A stretch of DNA of 64,000 bases from Helicobacter cynogastricus. Its GTDB lineage: Bacteria; Campylobacterota; Campylobacteria; Campylobacterales; Helicobacteraceae. This document shows positions 45,565 to 56,443 of this stretch, piece after piece. The stretch covers positions 128,649-192,648 of the forward strand of contig NZ_FZMQ01000015.1 of the NCBI RefSeq assembly GCF_900197855.1. The letters run 5' to 3'. How positions within the stretch are numbered: position 1 is the first letter of the stretch; the number at the start of each line of letters is the position of its first letter. The notes under the pieces were generated by a model. That model saw only the letters and a list, made by a program, of their open reading frames with translations. It was not told where the DNA came from and did no database searches. A program made the position numbers and the translations under genes.

Positions 45565-46823
45565 TAAAAGCCTATCGCGCTCAAGGTTTTATACTTGCTC
45601 ATATAAATCTGCGCTTCGATTTTTTTCATGGTATCAATGGCAACTTGTACCACGATGAGCACCGCCGTACCTCCAAAGTAAAAGGGCACGCCCATCGCCT
45701 TGACCAAAATCCAAGGTAGAGTAGAAATAATGGCCAGATACAAAGACCCCCAAAAAGTCAGACGGCTCGCCACAGTATTTAAAAAGCTCGAAGTTCCCTC
45801 ACCCGGTCTTAAGCCTGCAATAAACCCGCCATTACGCTTGAGATTATCCGCAATATCCTTGGCGTTAAAAACAATGGAGGAATAAAAATAAGCAAAAAAG
45901 ATAATGAGCAAGAACATGAGGATGTTATAGGCATAGCCATGTGGGTTTAAGAAGTCTGCAATCGCCTGTAAAATCTTATTAGAAGAGGCTTGCAAGATCG
46001 TAGAAGGAAAAACCAAAAGCGCAGAGGCAAAAATAGGAGGAATCACTCCGCTTAAGTTAAGCTTAATGGGGATGTAATTCATGATGCGCTTATTTTGATT
46101 TTGCATCATCACCTTACGGGCGTAAGAGATAGGGATGCGGCGCTCTGCCAGTTCAACATAGATGATCGCAAAAATGGTCGCTAGGATGATTGCCACAATC
46201 CCAATCAAGACTAAAATATTGATCACGCCCGTATTCACAAGGTTAAAAGTCCCCGCAATGGCAGAGGGAATGCCTGAAACAATGCCTGCAAAGATGATAA
46301 GACTAATCCCATTGCCCACACCTCTTTGAGTGATCTGTTCACCAATCCACATGAGCAACATCGTGCCAGTGAGCATAGAAAATGTAGAGATAATCAAAAA
46401 GGTTTGCATGGAGACCATGATCGCCCCATTAGGTCCATGTCCAATAGAGCGCAACCCAAAGGAGACGCTGAGGGCTTGGATGATGGTAATGCCAATGGTG
46501 GCATAACGCACAATTTGCATGTATTTTTGCATGCCATCGCGCTCTTTTTTCATCTTAGCGAGGTTGGGAAAGGTGGCACTTAAAAGCTCCATAATGATCG
46601 AGGCGGTGATATAGGGCATGATCCCCAAAGAGATAATGCTCAGACGCGAGACCGCGTTCCCACTAAACATGTTGAAAAGCCCTAAAGCGTTGCTAGAATT
46701 GCTGTCAAAAAAAGACTTAATGGCGGCTAAATCCACTCCCGGAATGGGGACATAGGCCAACACCCGATAGAGAAATAAATACCCCAGAGTGATGAAAATC
46801 TTAGTCGCGATGGCTTTTGTCAT
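45564..46823 (-). CDS. secY: Preprotein translocase subunit SecY
   Basis: A 419-residue channel subunit with ten transmembrane segments. It has [12 protein letters not shown] near the first periplasmic loop, [20 protein letters not shown] in TM2 (lateral gate), and a cytosolic loop [12 protein letters not shown]. It overlaps rplO by 4 bp and is co-translated with the spc operon. Confidence 0.97.
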   Translation of the reverse strand: MTKAIATKIFITLGYLFLYRVLAYVPIPGVDLAAIKSFFDSNSSNALGLFNMFSGNAVSRLSIISLGIMPYITASIIMELLSATFPNLAKMKKERDGMQKYMQIVRYATIGITIIQALSVSFGLRSIGHGPNGAIMVSMQTFLIISTFSMLTGTMLLMWIGEQITQRGVGNGISLIIFAGIVSGIPSAIAGTFNLVNTGVINILVLIGIVAIILATIFAIIYVELAERRIPISYARKVMMQNQNKRIMNYIPIKLNLSGVIPPIFASALLVFPSTILQASSNKILQAIADFLNPHGYAYNILMFLLIIFFAYFYSSIVFNAKDIADNLKRNGGFIAGLRPGEGTSSFLNTVASRLTFWGSLYLAIISTLPWILVKAMGVPFYFGGTAVLIVVQVAIDTMKKIEAQIYMSKYKTLSAIGF

Positions 46824-47224
46824 TTTTGCCCGCTGGTGCGAATTCTCTCATCTTGAACCCTAGAGACCAACTCTTTAGCCCCAGCTCCAATAAGCTTCAC
46901 TTTTTCAATATAGGAGGGGAAGGGGTGCACCTTTTTAATGAGCTCCAAGCTCAAGGTCTCTAGCTCAAAAATTTCTTTATGTTTGGCAACATTGATCGCG
47001 TAGACCAAGCCCTTTGTACGGCTTTTAAAGCCTACTTTGGGCAAACGGCGTTGCAGGGGTTGTTGCCCCCCCTCAAACCCGCGTTTTTGTTTATAACCTG
47101 TGCGCGCAGTCTGTCCCTTACCTCCCCTTGTGGAGGTTTTGCCCATGCCAGAACCCTGCCCGCGTCCTACGCGCTTGGTGTGCTTGACACTACCACAAGC
47201 GGGGCGTACATTATTTAGTGCCAT
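46820..47224 (-). CDS. rplO: 50S ribosomal protein uL15
   Basis: A 134-residue protein. The Gly/Arg-rich [22 protein letters not shown] segment is diagnostic. The rpmD (uL30) gene that sits before rplO in many bacteria is absent; rpsE ends only 8 bp upstream. Helicobacter species lack uL30. Confidence 0.97.
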   Translation of the reverse strand: MALNNVRPACGSVKHTKRVGRGQGSGMGKTSTRGGKGQTARTGYKQKRGFEGGQQPLQRRLPKVGFKSRTKGLVYAINVAKHKEIFELETLSLELIKKVHPFPSYIEKVKLIGAGAKELVSRVQDERIRTSGQK

Positions 47225-47232
47225 AAAAACTC

Positions 47233-47673
47233 CTATCCTTTGATTTTAGAGAGCGCATCAAAGGTGGCGCGCACCACATTATAAGGGTTGTTAGAGCCTA
47301 GTGACTTAGTCAAAATGTCCTTAATGCCGGCTAGCTCAATCATGGGGCGTGTAGAACCCCCAGCAATAACACCTGTTCCTTCAGAGGCGGGTTTGAGCAA
47401 AATACGGCTGGCGTTGTACTTGCATTCGATGTCATGGGCGATGGTCGTACCCTTAATTTTAACCTCAATGATGTTTTTAAACGCGTCATCAATGGCTTTT
47501 TTGATCGCATCGGGGACTTCTTTGGCTTTACCTAGTCCAAAGCCCACAAGCCCATTTTTATTGCCAATCACCACCAAAGCGTTAAAGCGGAAGCGTCGCC
47601 CGCCCTTGACCACTTTAGTAACGCGTCCAATATTGACTACAACTTCTGAAAACTCTTCTTTATTGATTTCCAT
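47233..47673 (-). CDS. rpsE: 30S ribosomal protein uS5
   Basis: A 146-residue fidelity protein. It has the double-stranded-RNA-binding N-terminal domain ([20 protein letters not shown]) and the C-terminal [20 protein letters not shown]. The ATG at 47673 is chosen because AAGGA lies 5 nt upstream; the ATG at 47679 abuts that Shine-Dalgarno. Confidence 0.96.
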   Translation of the reverse strand: MEINKEEFSEVVVNIGRVTKVVKGGRRFRFNALVVIGNKNGLVGFGLGKAKEVPDAIKKAIDDAFKNIIEVKIKGTTIAHDIECKYNASRILLKPASEGTGVIAGGSTRPMIELAGIKDILTKSLGSNNPYNVVRATFDALSKIKG

Positions 47674-47681
47674 ACCCATCC

Positions 47682-48038
47682 TTAGAGCGCGATATTTTGC
47701 TCGCGCAAGGTTTGCGCAAATGCGGCCACCACTCCGTGGTATAAATAACCATTGCGATCGTACACCACTTTTTCAATGCCCTTTTGTTTAAGGCTCTCTG
47801 CAAAAATTACCGCTAGCTTTTTGCTAGCTTCAATATTCTTCCCTAGCCCCAATTTTCTGCCATCCACATGCGCAAGAGTGGCGTGCGCATTGTCATCAAT
47901 GGCTTGGGCGTAGAGATGTTTATTAGATTTAAAAATGCTTACACGGGGACGCTCCTGCGTGCCAAAAACTTTAGATCGCACGCGCATTTTGCGCTTGGCG
48001 CGCTGGAGCTTCTTTTTTTCTAAAACGCTCTCTGTCAT
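47682..48038 (-). CDS. rplR: 50S ribosomal protein uL18
   Basis: A 118-residue 5S rRNA-binding protein. [20 protein letters not shown] and [18 protein letters not shown] are the conserved blocks. The N-terminal ~25 residues are basic, as usual. Confidence 0.97.
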   Translation of the reverse strand: MTESVLEKKKLQRAKRKMRVRSKVFGTQERPRVSIFKSNKHLYAQAIDDNAHATLAHVDGRKLGLGKNIEASKKLAVIFAESLKQKGIEKVVYDRNGYLYHGVVAAFAQTLREQNIAL

Positions 48039-48047
48039 ACTCTTTCC

Positions 48048-48584
48048 TTATTTTTTAGCGGTTTTACCGGCTTTGCGCAAGATGACTTCATCGCTGTACT
48101 TGATGCCCTTGCCCTTGTAGGGTTCTGGAGGGCGGTAGGCGCGAATATCTGCGGCCAATTGTCCGATTTGCTGTTTATTGCTCCCTTTAAGCGTGATGGT
48201 GTTTTTGTCTACCACCACTTCCACACCCTCAGGAATAGGGTGTTTGATAGGATGGCTAAAGCCCAAAGTGAGCTCTAAGACCTTATGCCCGAGTGCAGCT
48301 TTATAACCCACGCCATTAATTTCTAACACCTTGCTAAAACCCTTATCTAGGCCCACGACTATATTATGCGCGAGGGCGTTATAAGTGCCCCAAAAGGCAC
48401 GGCTCTGTGCGCCTTCACCCACAGGCTCAAAACGCAGGGCATCCCCCTCTAGGACAATGTGCACACGCCCATGTGTTTCTAGGACTTGACTTGTCTTACT
48501 ATTTTTAAAATGCAAGCAAGTCCCCTCCACACTCACCTGTACCCCGCTAGGGATTTTAATATTTCTCTTACCAATTCTTGACAT
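48048..48584 (-). CDS. rplF: 50S ribosomal protein uL6
   Basis: A 178-residue factor-binding-site protein made of two similar domains. [15 protein letters not shown] and [19 protein letters not shown] (C-terminus) are the conserved ends. Confidence 0.97.
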   Translation of the reverse strand: MSRIGKRNIKIPSGVQVSVEGTCLHFKNSKTSQVLETHGRVHIVLEGDALRFEPVGEGAQSRAFWGTYNALAHNIVVGLDKGFSKVLEINGVGYKAALGHKVLELTLGFSHPIKHPIPEGVEVVVDKNTITLKGSNKQQIGQLAADIRAYRPPEPYKGKGIKYSDEVILRKAGKTAKK

Positions 48585-48593
48585 GCCACACTC

Positions 48594-48989
48594 CTACCAA
48601 ATACTGCAAAGCACTTCACCGCCTACATTCTGTTTATAGGCTTCTTCATTGGTGATCACGCCTTTGCTGGTACTCACCACAATCACCCCATACCCATTTT
48701 TAAAGCGTTTGAGCTCGCTAGCCTGCTTGTAGAGTCTACGCCCGGGCTTGCTCAAGCGTTTAATCTCGCTGATGACCGCGCGTCTTTTATCATCATAGGC
48801 CAATTCCACAGAAATAAAATTTTTGCCTTTTTTTTCGATCACTTGGTAATTGGCGATGAAACCCCGATCTTTAAAAATCTGCAGAATGGACACCACGATT
48901 TTGGCATAGTAAAGCTCGGTAACCTCTAAACGGCGCATGCTCGCGTTACGGATACGCGTTAAAGAATCTGCGACAATATCATTTACCAT
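48594..48989 (-). CDS. rpsH: 30S ribosomal protein uS8
   Basis: A 131-residue central-domain 16S rRNA binder. [17 protein letters not shown] and the C-terminal [20 protein letters not shown] are typical. In E. coli uS8 represses spc-operon translation; whether it does so here cannot be told. Confidence 0.97.
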   Translation of the reverse strand: MVNDIVADSLTRIRNASMRRLEVTELYYAKIVVSILQIFKDRGFIANYQVIEKKGKNFISVELAYDDKRRAVISEIKRLSKPGRRLYKQASELKRFKNGYGVIVVSTSKGVITNEEAYKQNVGGEVLCSIW

Positions 48990-48998
48990 GTGCGCTCC

Positions 48999-49184
48999 TT
49001 ACCAACTAGCTTTTCTTAGGCCCGGAATCAGACCCTCATTGCCCATTTTACGCAAACAAACCCGACACAGACCAAAGTCGCGGTACACTGAATGTGGCCG
49101 TCCGCAGATATTGCAACGGGTATAAGCCCGCGCCTTAAACTTCGCTTTTCTATGGGTTTTTGCGATCATTGATTTTTTAGCCAT
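48999..49184 (-). CDS. rpsN: 30S ribosomal protein uS14, zinc-ribbon type
   Basis: A 61-residue short (type Z) uS14 with the zinc ligands CNICGRP...CRVC intact. Its ATG overlaps the rplE stop by one base. Confidence 0.97.
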   Translation of the reverse strand: MAKKSMIAKTHRKAKFKARAYTRCNICGRPHSVYRDFGLCRVCLRKMGNEGLIPGLRKASW

Positions 49185-49729
49185 TAGTGCCCTTTAGAAA
49201 AGGGCATTCCAAGCAATTCTAGCAACTTGAATGCCTCCTTATCGTTATTTGTGGAAGTGATGATGGCGATGTTGAGTCCATGGGTTACCATAATGTCATC
49301 ATAGATTACCTCAGGGAAGATCAGCTGTTCGCTCAAGCCAAAGCCATAATTCCCCCGCCCATCAAAGCCATTTTTAGACACCCCCCTAAAATCTTTTACT
49401 CTGGGCAAGGCAATCACAATGAGTTTTTCTAAAAAGTTAAACATGACCCTATTTCTCAAGGTAACTTTCACGCCCACTGCCATGTTTTCGCGGATTTTAA
49501 AACCAGCGACTGATTTTTTCGCCTTTGTGATAACCGCCTTCTGCCCGGCAATCAGCGAGAGAGTTTGGGCGATATTTTGCATGATTTTAGCGTCTTTAGC
49601 ATAGTCCCCCGCGCCCACGCTGAGTACAATTTTTTCTAGCTTGGGCAATAACATGGGATTTTTAATGCCTAGCTCCTCCGCTAGTTTCTTTTTCACTTCT
49701 TTTTCATAGAAGTTTTTCAAGCCGTCCAT
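49184..49729 (-). CDS. rplE: 50S ribosomal protein uL5
   Basis: A 181-residue protein contacting 5S rRNA and P-site t[40 protein letters not shown] and the C-terminal LLGMPF are conserved. Confidence 0.97.
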   Translation of the reverse strand: MDGLKNFYEKEVKKKLAEELGIKNPMLLPKLEKIVLSVGAGDYAKDAKIMQNIAQTLSLIAGQKAVITKAKKSVAGFKIRENMAVGVKVTLRNRVMFNFLEKLIVIALPRVKDFRGVSKNGFDGRGNYGFGLSEQLIFPEVIYDDIMVTHGLNIAIITSTNNDKEAFKLLELLGMPFSKGH

Positions 49730-49734
49730 CGCGC

Positions 49735-49968
49735 CTACTCCTTCTCTTTCTTCACATTAGAGATATGGATGGGCATCTCTTTAAAAATGTGCCCACTTTG
49801 AGGATTTTCTTCATTAGGATTGGGCTTTAGTGCTTTTTTAGCTAGCTTGCAACCCTCAACCAAGAGAGTGGATTTTTTAGGGAAAACCGCCAAAACCTTG
49901 CCCACCTTACCCTTGTCATCCCCTGTGATGATCCTGACCAGGTCGTCTTTTTTAATTTTACACTTCAT
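49735..49968 (-). CDS. rplX: 50S ribosomal protein uL24
   Basis: A 77-residue assembly initiator with a KOW motif ([23 protein letters not shown]). It is shorter than E. coli uL24, as in other Helicobacter. It overlaps rplN by one base. Confidence 0.96.
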   Translation of the reverse strand: MKCKIKKDDLVRIITGDDKGKVGKVLAVFPKKSTLLVEGCKLAKKALKPNPNEENPQSGHIFKEMPIHISNVKKEKE

Positions 49969-50336
49969 TAGAGTACCTCCGGAGCCAAAGAGATAATTTT
50001 CATAAAGTTAGCATAACGCACTTCCCGACTTACTGGTCCAAAAATGCGTGTCCCTACAGGGTCGCGCTTGGCATCCAAGATCACGGCCGCATTGTCATCA
50101 AAGCGAATTAGCGAGCCATTGGGGCGTTGCACTTCTTTTTTGGTGCGCACAATCACCGCCTTGACCACCTGCCCTTTTTTGACCTTGCCATTAGGGATGG
50201 CTTTTTTGACAGAAGCCACGATCACATCTCCCACACTTGCATAGCGTTTATGGCTTCCCCCCAAAACCTTAATGCACATGATTTCTTTGCCTCCGCTATT
50301 ATCTGCCACGACCAGTCTGCTAAAACTCTGTATCAT
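49968..50336 (-). CDS. rplN: 50S ribosomal protein uL14
   Basis: A 122-residue protein at the subunit interface. [21 protein letters not shown] and [11 protein letters not shown] are diagnostic. It overlaps rpsQ by 4 bp. Confidence 0.97.
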   Translation of the reverse strand: MIQSFSRLVVADNSGGKEIMCIKVLGGSHKRYASVGDVIVASVKKAIPNGKVKKGQVVKAVIVRTKKEVQRPNGSLIRFDDNAAVILDAKRDPVGTRIFGPVSREVRYANFMKIISLAPEVL

Positions 50337-50596
50337 GAAACTCCCTTGATCAAAATCTCATGCAAAGCAAAGGTTTTAGTTTTGGACACGGGTTTACACT
50401 CAATAGCGCTCACAAAATCTCCGACTTGGGAAGTATTTTGGCGATCATCGATGGTATATTTCTTAAAACGCTTGACAATCTTGCGGTATTTTTTGTGCAA
50501 TACCTTTCTTTCTACCAAGATCACTGCACTGCAGGCATCAATTTTATTCACTACCTTACCTTGAATGGTACGCTTGTGGGGTTGTTTAGTTTCCAT
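50333..50596 (-). CDS. rpsQ: 30S ribosomal protein uS17
   Basis: An 87-residue OB-fold protein. [21 protein letters not shown] and [17 protein letters not shown] are recognisable. It overlaps rplN by 4 bp and the rpmC stop by one base. Confidence 0.96.
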   Translation of the reverse strand: METKQPHKRTIQGKVVNKIDACSAVILVERKVLHKKYRKIVKRFKKYTIDDRQNTSQVGDFVSAIECKPVSKTKTFALHEILIKGVS

Positions 50597-50787
50597 TAAG
50601 ACCTCTTTAAGGCACTAAGCGCAGTATTAATACGGGCAATATCCTTGCGCGCCGTTCTAACTTCATTTGGGTTCTTAATCTGCATGGTTTTGAGTTTGAT
50701 ACGCAACTCAAAGAGCTCTAATTTCTTATCTTTAAGCAACTTCTCCAACTCCTTTCTACCCTTCTCTTTCAATTCAATAAACTTCAT
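50596..50787 (-). CDS. rpmC: 50S ribosomal protein uL29
   Basis: A 63-residue helical hairpin near the exit tunnel, part of the docking site for trigger factor and [35 protein letters not shown] is the core. The ATG at 50787 gives the family N-terminus MKFIELKEK; the GTG at 50793 is disregarded. It overlaps rplP by 14 bp. Confidence 0.95.
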   Translation of the reverse strand: MKFIELKEKGRKELEKLLKDKKLELFELRIKLKTMQIKNPNEVRTARKDIARINTALSALKRS

Positions 50788-51199
50788 TCTCACTCTCTTT
50801 GGTTACAATTTTTGTCTTGAAAGGCAACTTTCTTTGAGCTAGGGTTAGAGCTTCTCTGGCTAGATTCTCCTCAATCCCCAACATTTCATAGACAATACGC
50901 CCAGGCTTGATATTCATCACCCATTTTTCCACAGAGCCCTTCCCCTTACCCATGCGGGTTTCTAAGGGTTTAGCCGTAAGAGGTTTATCAGGAAAAACGC
51001 GAATCCACACTTTTCCAGCTCTTTTGATGTGGCGCGTCATCGCCACCCTTGCCGCCTCAATTTGGCGTGAATCGATACGCCCATGTTCTACGGCCTTGAT
51101 TCCAATATCTCCAAAAGCCAGTTTGACTCCGCGCGCAGATTTACCTCGATTTCTCCCTTTCATCTGCTTGCGGTACTTCGTCTTTTTAGGCATCAACAT
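50774..51199 (-). CDS. rplP: 50S ribosomal protein uL16
   Basis: A 141-residue protein next to the A-site t[42 protein letters not shown] and [13 protein letters not shown] are near-identical to the family consensus. The start keeps the MLMPK form used in Helicobacter. Confidence 0.97.
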   Translation of the reverse strand: MLMPKKTKYRKQMKGRNRGKSARGVKLAFGDIGIKAVEHGRIDSRQIEAARVAMTRHIKRAGKVWIRVFPDKPLTAKPLETRMGKGKGSVEKWVMNIKPGRIVYEMLGIEENLAREALTLAQRKLPFKTKIVTKESENEVY

Positions 51200-51201
51200 G
51201 A

Positions 51202-51909
51202 CTATTCTCTCCCTCTTCTAGTGCGCCCCCTAGGAGCCCTCTCTTCACCCTCTTCTTCGCGTTTTTCGACTTGGATACCCTTTTGGAGCACTTCGCCTTT
51301 GAAAATCCAAACCTTGACACCAATAATTCCATAAACGGTCATAGCTTCTGCAAAACCATAATCAATTTTAGCCCGCAGGGTGTGCAAGGGCACGCGCCCC
51401 TCCATATACCATTCTGTACGCGCAATCTCAGCTCCAGCCAAACGCCCTGAAACGCGCACTTTAATCCCGCGCGCACCGGATTTCATTGCCGTTTGCATGA
51501 CTTTTTTCATCGCCCTTCTGAAAGCTACGCGCTTTTCTAACTGGGTGGCAACATTTTCAGCGCACAACTGGGCATCTGCTTGAGGGCGTTTGACCTCTTT
51601 AATGCTCAGAGCAATTTCTTTTTTGATAAGATTTTTTAGAGAAACCTTGATCTTTTCAATATCCACGCCTTGCTTACCAATGATAAGTCCGGGGCGTGCA
51701 GCCACGACGGTGATACGCAACTTCTTAGCCGCGCGCTCGATCACAATCTCGCTCACCCCTGCATAATAGAGTTCTTTTTTAAGAAATTTGCGGATGCGGT
51801 GATCTTCCTCAATATTTTGTACCGTATCCTGTGCCCCAGGAAACCACCTAGAAGCCCAATTCTTATTGATCCCCAATCTCAAACCAATCGGATTAACCTT
51901 TTGACCCAT
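51202..51909 (-). CDS. rpsC: 30S ribosomal protein uS3
   Basis: A 235-residue protein at the mRNA entry tunnel. It has a KH domain (~40-110, with [16 protein letters not shown]) and a C-terminal domain with [21 protein letters not shown]. The tail is rich in Arg and Glu. Confidence 0.97.
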   Translation of the reverse strand: MGQKVNPIGLRLGINKNWASRWFPGAQDTVQNIEEDHRIRKFLKKELYYAGVSEIVIERAAKKLRITVVAARPGLIIGKQGVDIEKIKVSLKNLIKKEIALSIKEVKRPQADAQLCAENVATQLEKRVAFRRAMKKVMQTAMKSGARGIKVRVSGRLAGAEIARTEWYMEGRVPLHTLRAKIDYGFAEAMTVYGIIGVKVWIFKGEVLQKGIQVEKREEEGEERAPRGRTRRGRE

Positions 51910-52239
51910 TTAGTTGTCCCCTCCCTGCTTGCCAACTTTCACTAAAATATGCGCTGTGGGTTTGCGAATAGCGGTAGCTCTGCCTCGTGCACGGGGCATA
52001 TGGCGTTTAAGCACGGGACCTGCATCCACGCGACAACTTAACACAGAAACGGATTTGGAATCATGTCCACCATTGTACACTGCTGCGCTGATCACTCTTG
52101 AGAGAATGCGTGCGGCTTTATTGGGGGTGAATTCTAGGCGCGCGATTGCTACCTCTGCGTTCATGCCCTGCACCTGTCTAGCTAGCAACCTCGCCTTAGT
52201 GGGAGAAAGTCTGCTATACCTGAGTAACGCCGTGCTCAT
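51910..52239 (-). CDS. rplV: 50S ribosomal protein uL22
   Basis: A 109-residue protein lining the exit tunnel. [20 protein letters not shown] and the extended loop ending [21 protein letters not shown] (beta-hairpin that reaches the tunnel constriction) are intact. Confidence 0.97.
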   Translation of the reverse strand: MSTALLRYSRLSPTKARLLARQVQGMNAEVAIARLEFTPNKAARILSRVISAAVYNGGHDSKSVSVLSCRVDAGPVLKRHMPRARGRATAIRKPTAHILVKVGKQGGDN

Positions 52240-52269
52240 TTGCCTTCCTTTGTGTGTTGTTCTACCATG

Positions 52270-52551
52270 TTACTTACCTATCTTTTTCTGCACTGTGCCC
52301 TTATGCCCTTTAAAGGTACGCGTAGGCGCAAATTCGCCCAATTTGTAGCCCACATGGTTTTCTGTAATATAAACGGGGATGAAGATTCGCCCATTGTGCA
52401 CGCTATAGGTTAGCCCAATCATCTCGGGTAAAATTGTGCTACGGCGTGACCAAGTCTTAATGGGCTTACTATCCTTTTTAGCCTTATGCTTGAGTGTCTT
52501 ATCCATGAGGTGTTTATCAATGAAGGGACCTTTTTTAATCGACCTTCCCAT
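52270..52551 (-). CDS. rpsS: 30S ribosomal protein uS19
   Basis: A 93-residue head protein. [37 protein letters not shown] and [11 protein letters not shown]-like [16 protein letters not shown] are diagnostic. Confidence 0.97.
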   Translation of the reverse strand: MGRSIKKGPFIDKHLMDKTLKHKAKKDSKPIKTWSRRSTILPEMIGLTYSVHNGRIFIPVYITENHVGYKLGEFAPTRTFKGHKGTVQKKIGK

Positions 52552-52553
52552 TG

Positions 52554-53384
52554 TTATTTACCTTTCTTTCGTGAAATGATCAGGCGATCGCTAGCCTTTT
52601 TGCGCCTAGTTTTATAGCCCTTAGCCGGAATACCCCAGGGCGAAACTGGATGCCCACTAGAGCCGGTTTTACCCTCACCACCACCATGGGGGTGATCGAC
52701 TGGGTTCATCGCACTCCCGCGTGTTTGAGGCCGTACGCGCTTATAACGATTACGCCCGGCCTTACCAATGCTGGTGTTAATAAAATCCTCATTGCCCACA
52801 ACTCCAATAGTGGCCATGCACTCGCTCAAAATGTAGCGCATTTCTGCACTGGGCATGCGCAAGATGGTGTACTTGCCCTCCCTACCCATGATTTGGGCAC
52901 TCATTCCTGCACTTCGGGCTAATTGTCCGCCTGCACCCGGGTGCATTTCGATATTATGCACAATGGTTCCAACAGGAATACTCCTAAGTTTCATTGCAAA
53001 GCCAATTTTAATATCTAGTCCTTCTTCAGCAGCAATCACTACATCACCTACTTTGAGACCGCTGGGTTGCAAGATATAGCGTTTGTCTCCATCAGGGTAA
53101 ACCACTAAAGCAATACGAGAATTGCGGTAAGGATCGTACTCGATACTAGCTACCTTACCCTCTAGGCCAAACTTATTGCGTTTGAAATCGATGATACGAT
53201 AAAGCCTCTTAGCTCCTCCTTCTTTGTGCCGACTGGTGATACGCCCTGTGTTATTGCGTCCAGCGTGTACGGGCAATTTAACTAAAAGCTTCCTCACACT
53301 AGGCTTATCAGCAATGTCCTTAGAGTCTATTCCGCTCATAAAACGGCGACTTGGCGTATAGGGTTTATAAGTCTTAATAGCCAT
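52554..53384 (-). CDS. rplB: 50S ribosomal protein uL2
   Basis: A 276-residue protein essential for subunit association and peptidyl transfer. It has [35 protein letters not shown] and [17 protein letters not shown], the last carrying the conserved histidine. Confidence 0.97.
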   Translation of the reverse strand: MAIKTYKPYTPSRRFMSGIDSKDIADKPSVRKLLVKLPVHAGRNNTGRITSRHKEGGAKRLYRIIDFKRNKFGLEGKVASIEYDPYRNSRIALVVYPDGDKRYILQPSGLKVGDVVIAAEEGLDIKIGFAMKLRSIPVGTIVHNIEMHPGAGGQLARSAGMSAQIMGREGKYTILRMPSAEMRYILSECMATIGVVGNEDFINTSIGKAGRNRYKRVRPQTRGSAMNPVDHPHGGGEGKTGSSGHPVSPWGIPAKGYKTRRKKASDRLIISRKKGK

Positions 53385-53392
53385 CTCTATCC

Positions 53393-53674
53393 TTATGCGC
53401 TTAAAGCGTTAATATTAGCATCTTTGGGGAGTTTAACATAGAACTTTTTAGTCTCGCTCCGTTGCCCCAATCTGCCCTTAAAGCGTTTGGTTTTTCCATG
53501 TTGCCTAAGAGCATTAATCTTTAGGGGCACAAAACCGAAATATTCTCTAAAAATTGCCTTGAGTTGATTTTTACTCATATTAGCAGCGGTTTGCACCACA
53601 AGTACCGCGCTTTCTTGCATGGATAGAGATTTTTCTGTGTAAAGAATAGATTTAATATCTGTGATGTCTGCCAT
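53393..53674 (-). CDS. rplW: 50S ribosomal protein uL23
   Basis: A 93-residue exit-tunnel protein. [30 protein letters not shown] and the [22 protein letters not shown] segment fit the family. Confidence 0.95.
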   Translation of the reverse strand: MADITDIKSILYTEKSLSMQESAVLVVQTAANMSKNQLKAIFREYFGFVPLKINALRQHGKTKRFKGRLGQRSETKKFYVKLPKDANINALSA

Positions 53675-53684
53675 GCACTCTCCT

Positions 53685-54293
53685 TTAAGCTGTTACAAGC
53701 GTGTCAAATGCAGATTTTTCCATAACTACGGCACTATAAGTAGCTACCAAATATGCATTCAACTCACTTGCTTCAATTAAATAACAATGAGGCAAATTTC
53801 TGAATGCTAAAAAGTTATGCTCTTCAAGCGCATGAGTAACCAACAATACATCCCGACAACCAAACTTTTGTAAGAACACATGGGCATCTCTTGTTTTCTT
53901 GCTAGAAATGTCCACTTTGTCTACAACAAGCAACTTTTCTGCCAAAGCTTTTTGGGCTAAAGCATACTTTAAAGCCAGCTTTTTCTGCTTTTTATTGATT
54001 TTAAGATCGTAGTTACGCTCATTGGTCGCTCCATGAGACACGCCCCCGCCTACAAAAAGCGGAGAAGTGATGCTCCCGGCTCTAGCGCGCCCGCCTCCTT
54101 TTTGATTCCATGGCTTGCGTCCACCTCCACTCACCATGCCTCGATTTTTGCTTTGCGCATTATTAGCTCTAGCCTGAGCACGATAGTATTTGACACACAG
54201 GTACAAATTATGCTCTTTAATTTCCTTAAAGTGTGCAGGCAACTCCAACTCTCCCACCTGCTCGCAGTGCTGATTTAGTACTCTTGCTTTCAT
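53685..54293 (-). CDS. rplD: 50S ribosomal protein uL4
   Basis: A 202-residue protein with a tunnel loop: [34 protein letters not shown] is intact. In E. coli uL4 autoregulates the S10 operon; regulation here is unknown. Confidence 0.96.
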   Translation of the reverse strand: MKARVLNQHCEQVGELELPAHFKEIKEHNLYLCVKYYRAQARANNAQSKNRGMVSGGGRKPWNQKGGGRARAGSITSPLFVGGGVSHGATNERNYDLKINKKQKKLALKYALAQKALAEKLLVVDKVDISSKKTRDAHVFLQKFGCRDVLLVTHALEEHNFLAFRNLPHCYLIEASELNAYLVATYSAVVMEKSAFDTLVTA

Positions 54294-54306
54294 ACCTTCC
54301 CTTTAC

Positions 54307-54879
54307 CTACTTAATAACAATCCTGCCATAGGCTCCAGCATAGCCCACTACAGAACCCTTAAGTACCAAAATTTTACTTTCCTTATCAAAGGAGAGCACT
54401 TCATTATGGCAGGTAACCTTTTCGTTTCCATAATGTCCTGCCATTTTCTTACCCTTTTGTACGCGTCCGGGCCACTCTCTATTTCCAATAGAACCTAAAC
54501 GGCGATGAAAGCGACTCCCATGCGCTGCTGGGCCACCTTGAAAATTCCATCGCTTCATCGCTCCACTGAAACCCCGTCCTTTGGTATAAAAGGTAGCCTT
54601 AATGTGTTTAGCACTCTCTAAGGGTTCTAAAGGCAGATCGCCCAATTCGTTCACTTGAGAATTGAGGGTTGCAAAGTGGTTAAATTCTTTGCTTAAATTG
54701 TATTTCTTTTGTTGTCCAGCGATAGCTTTATTATGTGTTTTATGCAAGGGATAGGCGACCAAAACCTGCTTATCCTTAATCTCACACACTTTACTTTCCA
54801 AGACTTTAAGTAAAGTAACAGGTACGCTTTGTGCTCCCACAACACGACTCATGCCGACTTTCTGAACCAAATATTCCAT
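54307..54879 (-). CDS. rplC: 50S ribosomal protein uL3
   Basis: A 190-residue protein near the peptidyl-transferase centre. [51 protein letters not shown] is the conserved core. Confidence 0.96.
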   Translation of the reverse strand: MEYLVQKVGMSRVVGAQSVPVTLLKVLESKVCEIKDKQVLVAYPLHKTHNKAIAGQQKKYNLSKEFNHFATLNSQVNELGDLPLEPLESAKHIKATFYTKGRGFSGAMKRWNFQGGPAAHGSRFHRRLGSIGNREWPGRVQKGKKMAGHYGNEKVTCHNEVLSFDKESKILVLKGSVVGYAGAYGRIVIK

Positions 54880-54902
54880 TTGTATCCTTCTTTAAGTGTG
54901 GG

Positions 54903-55217
54903 TTATTTGCCTTCCATAGAGGTAACTTCTACATCCACTTCTGGAGCTAAATCCAACTTCATCAAGCTATCCACGGTCTCAGGTGTCGCTGACATAATGT
55001 CAATCAAGCGACTATGGACGCGAATCTCAAATTGTTCTCGAGAATCCTTATTGATATGAGGGGAGCGCAAAACCGTATAACGCCTATTGCGTGTAGGTAG
55101 GGGGATAGGTCCCCTAATCTCAGACCCGGAGCGTTTCACCGCTTCTACAATCGCCATCACAGATCGATCCAGCACCCTGTGATCGTACGCTTTGAGTTTG
55201 AGGCGTATTTTTTCCAT
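54903..55217 (-). CDS. rpsJ: 30S ribosomal protein uS10
   Basis: A 104-residue head protein, also a transcription antitermination partner (NusE). [17 protein letters not shown] and [29 protein letters not shown] are conserved. The ATG at 55217 is chosen because AAGAGG lies 6 nt upstream and it gives the family length. It is the first gene of the 29-gene cluster. Confidence 0.97.
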   Translation of the reverse strand: MEKIRLKLKAYDHRVLDRSVMAIVEAVKRSGSEIRGPIPLPTRNRRYTVLRSPHINKDSREQFEIRVHSRLIDIMSATPETVDSLMKLDLAPEVDVEVTSMEGK

Positions 55218-55254
55218 CCATATCCTCTTAAAAGTCAAATTTTTAAAAGCCTAA

Positions 55255-55283
55255 ATTCTAGGCAAAAATGCCTATCTAGTCAA
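55255..55283 (-). promoter_or_regulatory. Promoter of the S10-spc-alpha ribosomal cluster
   Basis: The minus strand has TTGACT (55283-55278), a 17-nt spacer and TAGAAT (55260-55255), a near-consensus promoter 38 bp before the rpsJ ATG. An inverted repeat, TAGGCA-TTTT-TGCCTA (55274-55259 on this strand), lies in the spacer and touches the -10. Confidence 0.75.
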
Positions 55284-55358
55284 GACATGAGCCTTTTTTA
55301 CGCATTTGAACATGTGAATATTTTCCTTATTTAAAGGAAACCCTGATAAAATTGGTGT

Positions 55359-56438
55359 ATGTGGGATGTCATTTTGGAAGAGGGTTTTGCAAACGCCATT
55401 ACAACACATGGGATTTTTCCTAGATTTCATATTGCAAATGCCTCTAAGATTTGTCTTTATGGGAGCGCAAAAGTGGGTAAGAGCGCGTGCGCGCTAGGCA
55501 TAGCCCATACTTTCAAACATCCTGTTTACATAGATGGCACAGATGTGCGCTTAGACTTTAATGCACTCAAGGATGCCTTAATCAAGCTCCATGTTGAGGG
55601 TCGCATGGATATTCTCATTGCCAAGCACTGCCCCAAAGATATTTTTTTACCTCCTTTAGAACACATTATTCTTATTAGCTATACGCCATCAGCCCCAAAA
55701 GATTTTATAGGCAAATCTATTTGGCCCTTGCGCTTTCAAGAGTTTGCCTTATTGCAAAAGAAAGAACCTAGCAATACCCTACTGGCTCGTTTTCTCAAAG
55801 AGGGCAATCTTCCAGAAACGCTGTTTATGCATCCCATCCAAAAAATCCGGCGCAAACAAGAAATTTATGCCCTGTTTTTAGGCAATCAACTGCCAATCCT
55901 CAAGGCTTTATTGCGCTTCCAATCTCTGAGTGTAACCACCCATCATCTCTATACACAGCTAAAAAAAACTCTCAAAATATCCAAAGACAAGCTCTATGAG
56001 ATCATGCAGTTTTTGCAAGCTAGCCAAAGTATCTTTTACATTCCTCCACTTGAGTCCAGCTTAATAAGTCCCAAAAGGCTTTATTTTTGCGATTTTGCTC
56101 TACCCTATGCTTTCAGCCATACTCATCCTCTCCCACCTGTTTTTGAAAACATGGTCGCTCTTGAACTTCGGCATCACTTTTCTCAACTTTTCTATGCAGA
56201 TTCTTGTCTTATTGGGCGCAGTGCCACAGAAACTTTTTGCTTCTTCCCATGGGCATTTCCTGCTAATTTAGAGGCACGACTAGATCATTTCTTAAAATAT
56301 TGCACTTTTCAAATCACTCACATATATATCATCACTATCAACTTTGAGGGAAGTGGGATAATCAACACGCGCGCCTACAACGCCTATAGCTTTACCACCT
56401 TTGTCCTAGAGATTTTGCCCACACTAGGGGTAAATTAG
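55359..56438 (+). CDS. AAA-type P-loop ATPase (HP1321-like)
   Basis: A 359-residue protein transcribed divergently from rpsJ, as in H. pylori. Walker [10 protein letters not shown] lies at ~residues 35-43, followed by [10 protein letters not shown] and a short [11 protein letters not shown] strand. The C-terminal half contains a winged-helix-like region (~185-230) and a DUF4143/restriction-nuclease-like region ([34 protein letters not shown]). The architecture resembles the AAA_14-DUF4143 ATPases, whose function is unknown. No clear Walker B with a double acidic motif is seen, so hydrolysis is uncertain. Confidence 0.75.
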   Translation: MWDVILEEGFANAITTHGIFPRFHIANASKICLYGSAKVGKSACALGIAHTFKHPVYIDGTDVRLDFNALKDALIKLHVEGRMDILIAKHCPKDIFLPPLEHIILISYTPSAPKDFIGKSIWPLRFQEFALLQKKEPSNTLLARFLKEGNLPETLFMHPIQKIRRKQEIYALFLGNQLPILKALLRFQSLSVTTHHLYTQLKKTLKISKDKLYEIMQFLQASQSIFYIPPLESSLISPKRLYFCDFALPYAFSHTHPLPPVFENMVALELRHHFSQLFYADSCLIGRSATETFCFFPWAFPANLEARLDHFLKYCTFQITHIYIITINFEGSGIINTRAYNAYSFTTFVLEILPTLGVN

Positions 56439-56443
56439 CTATA

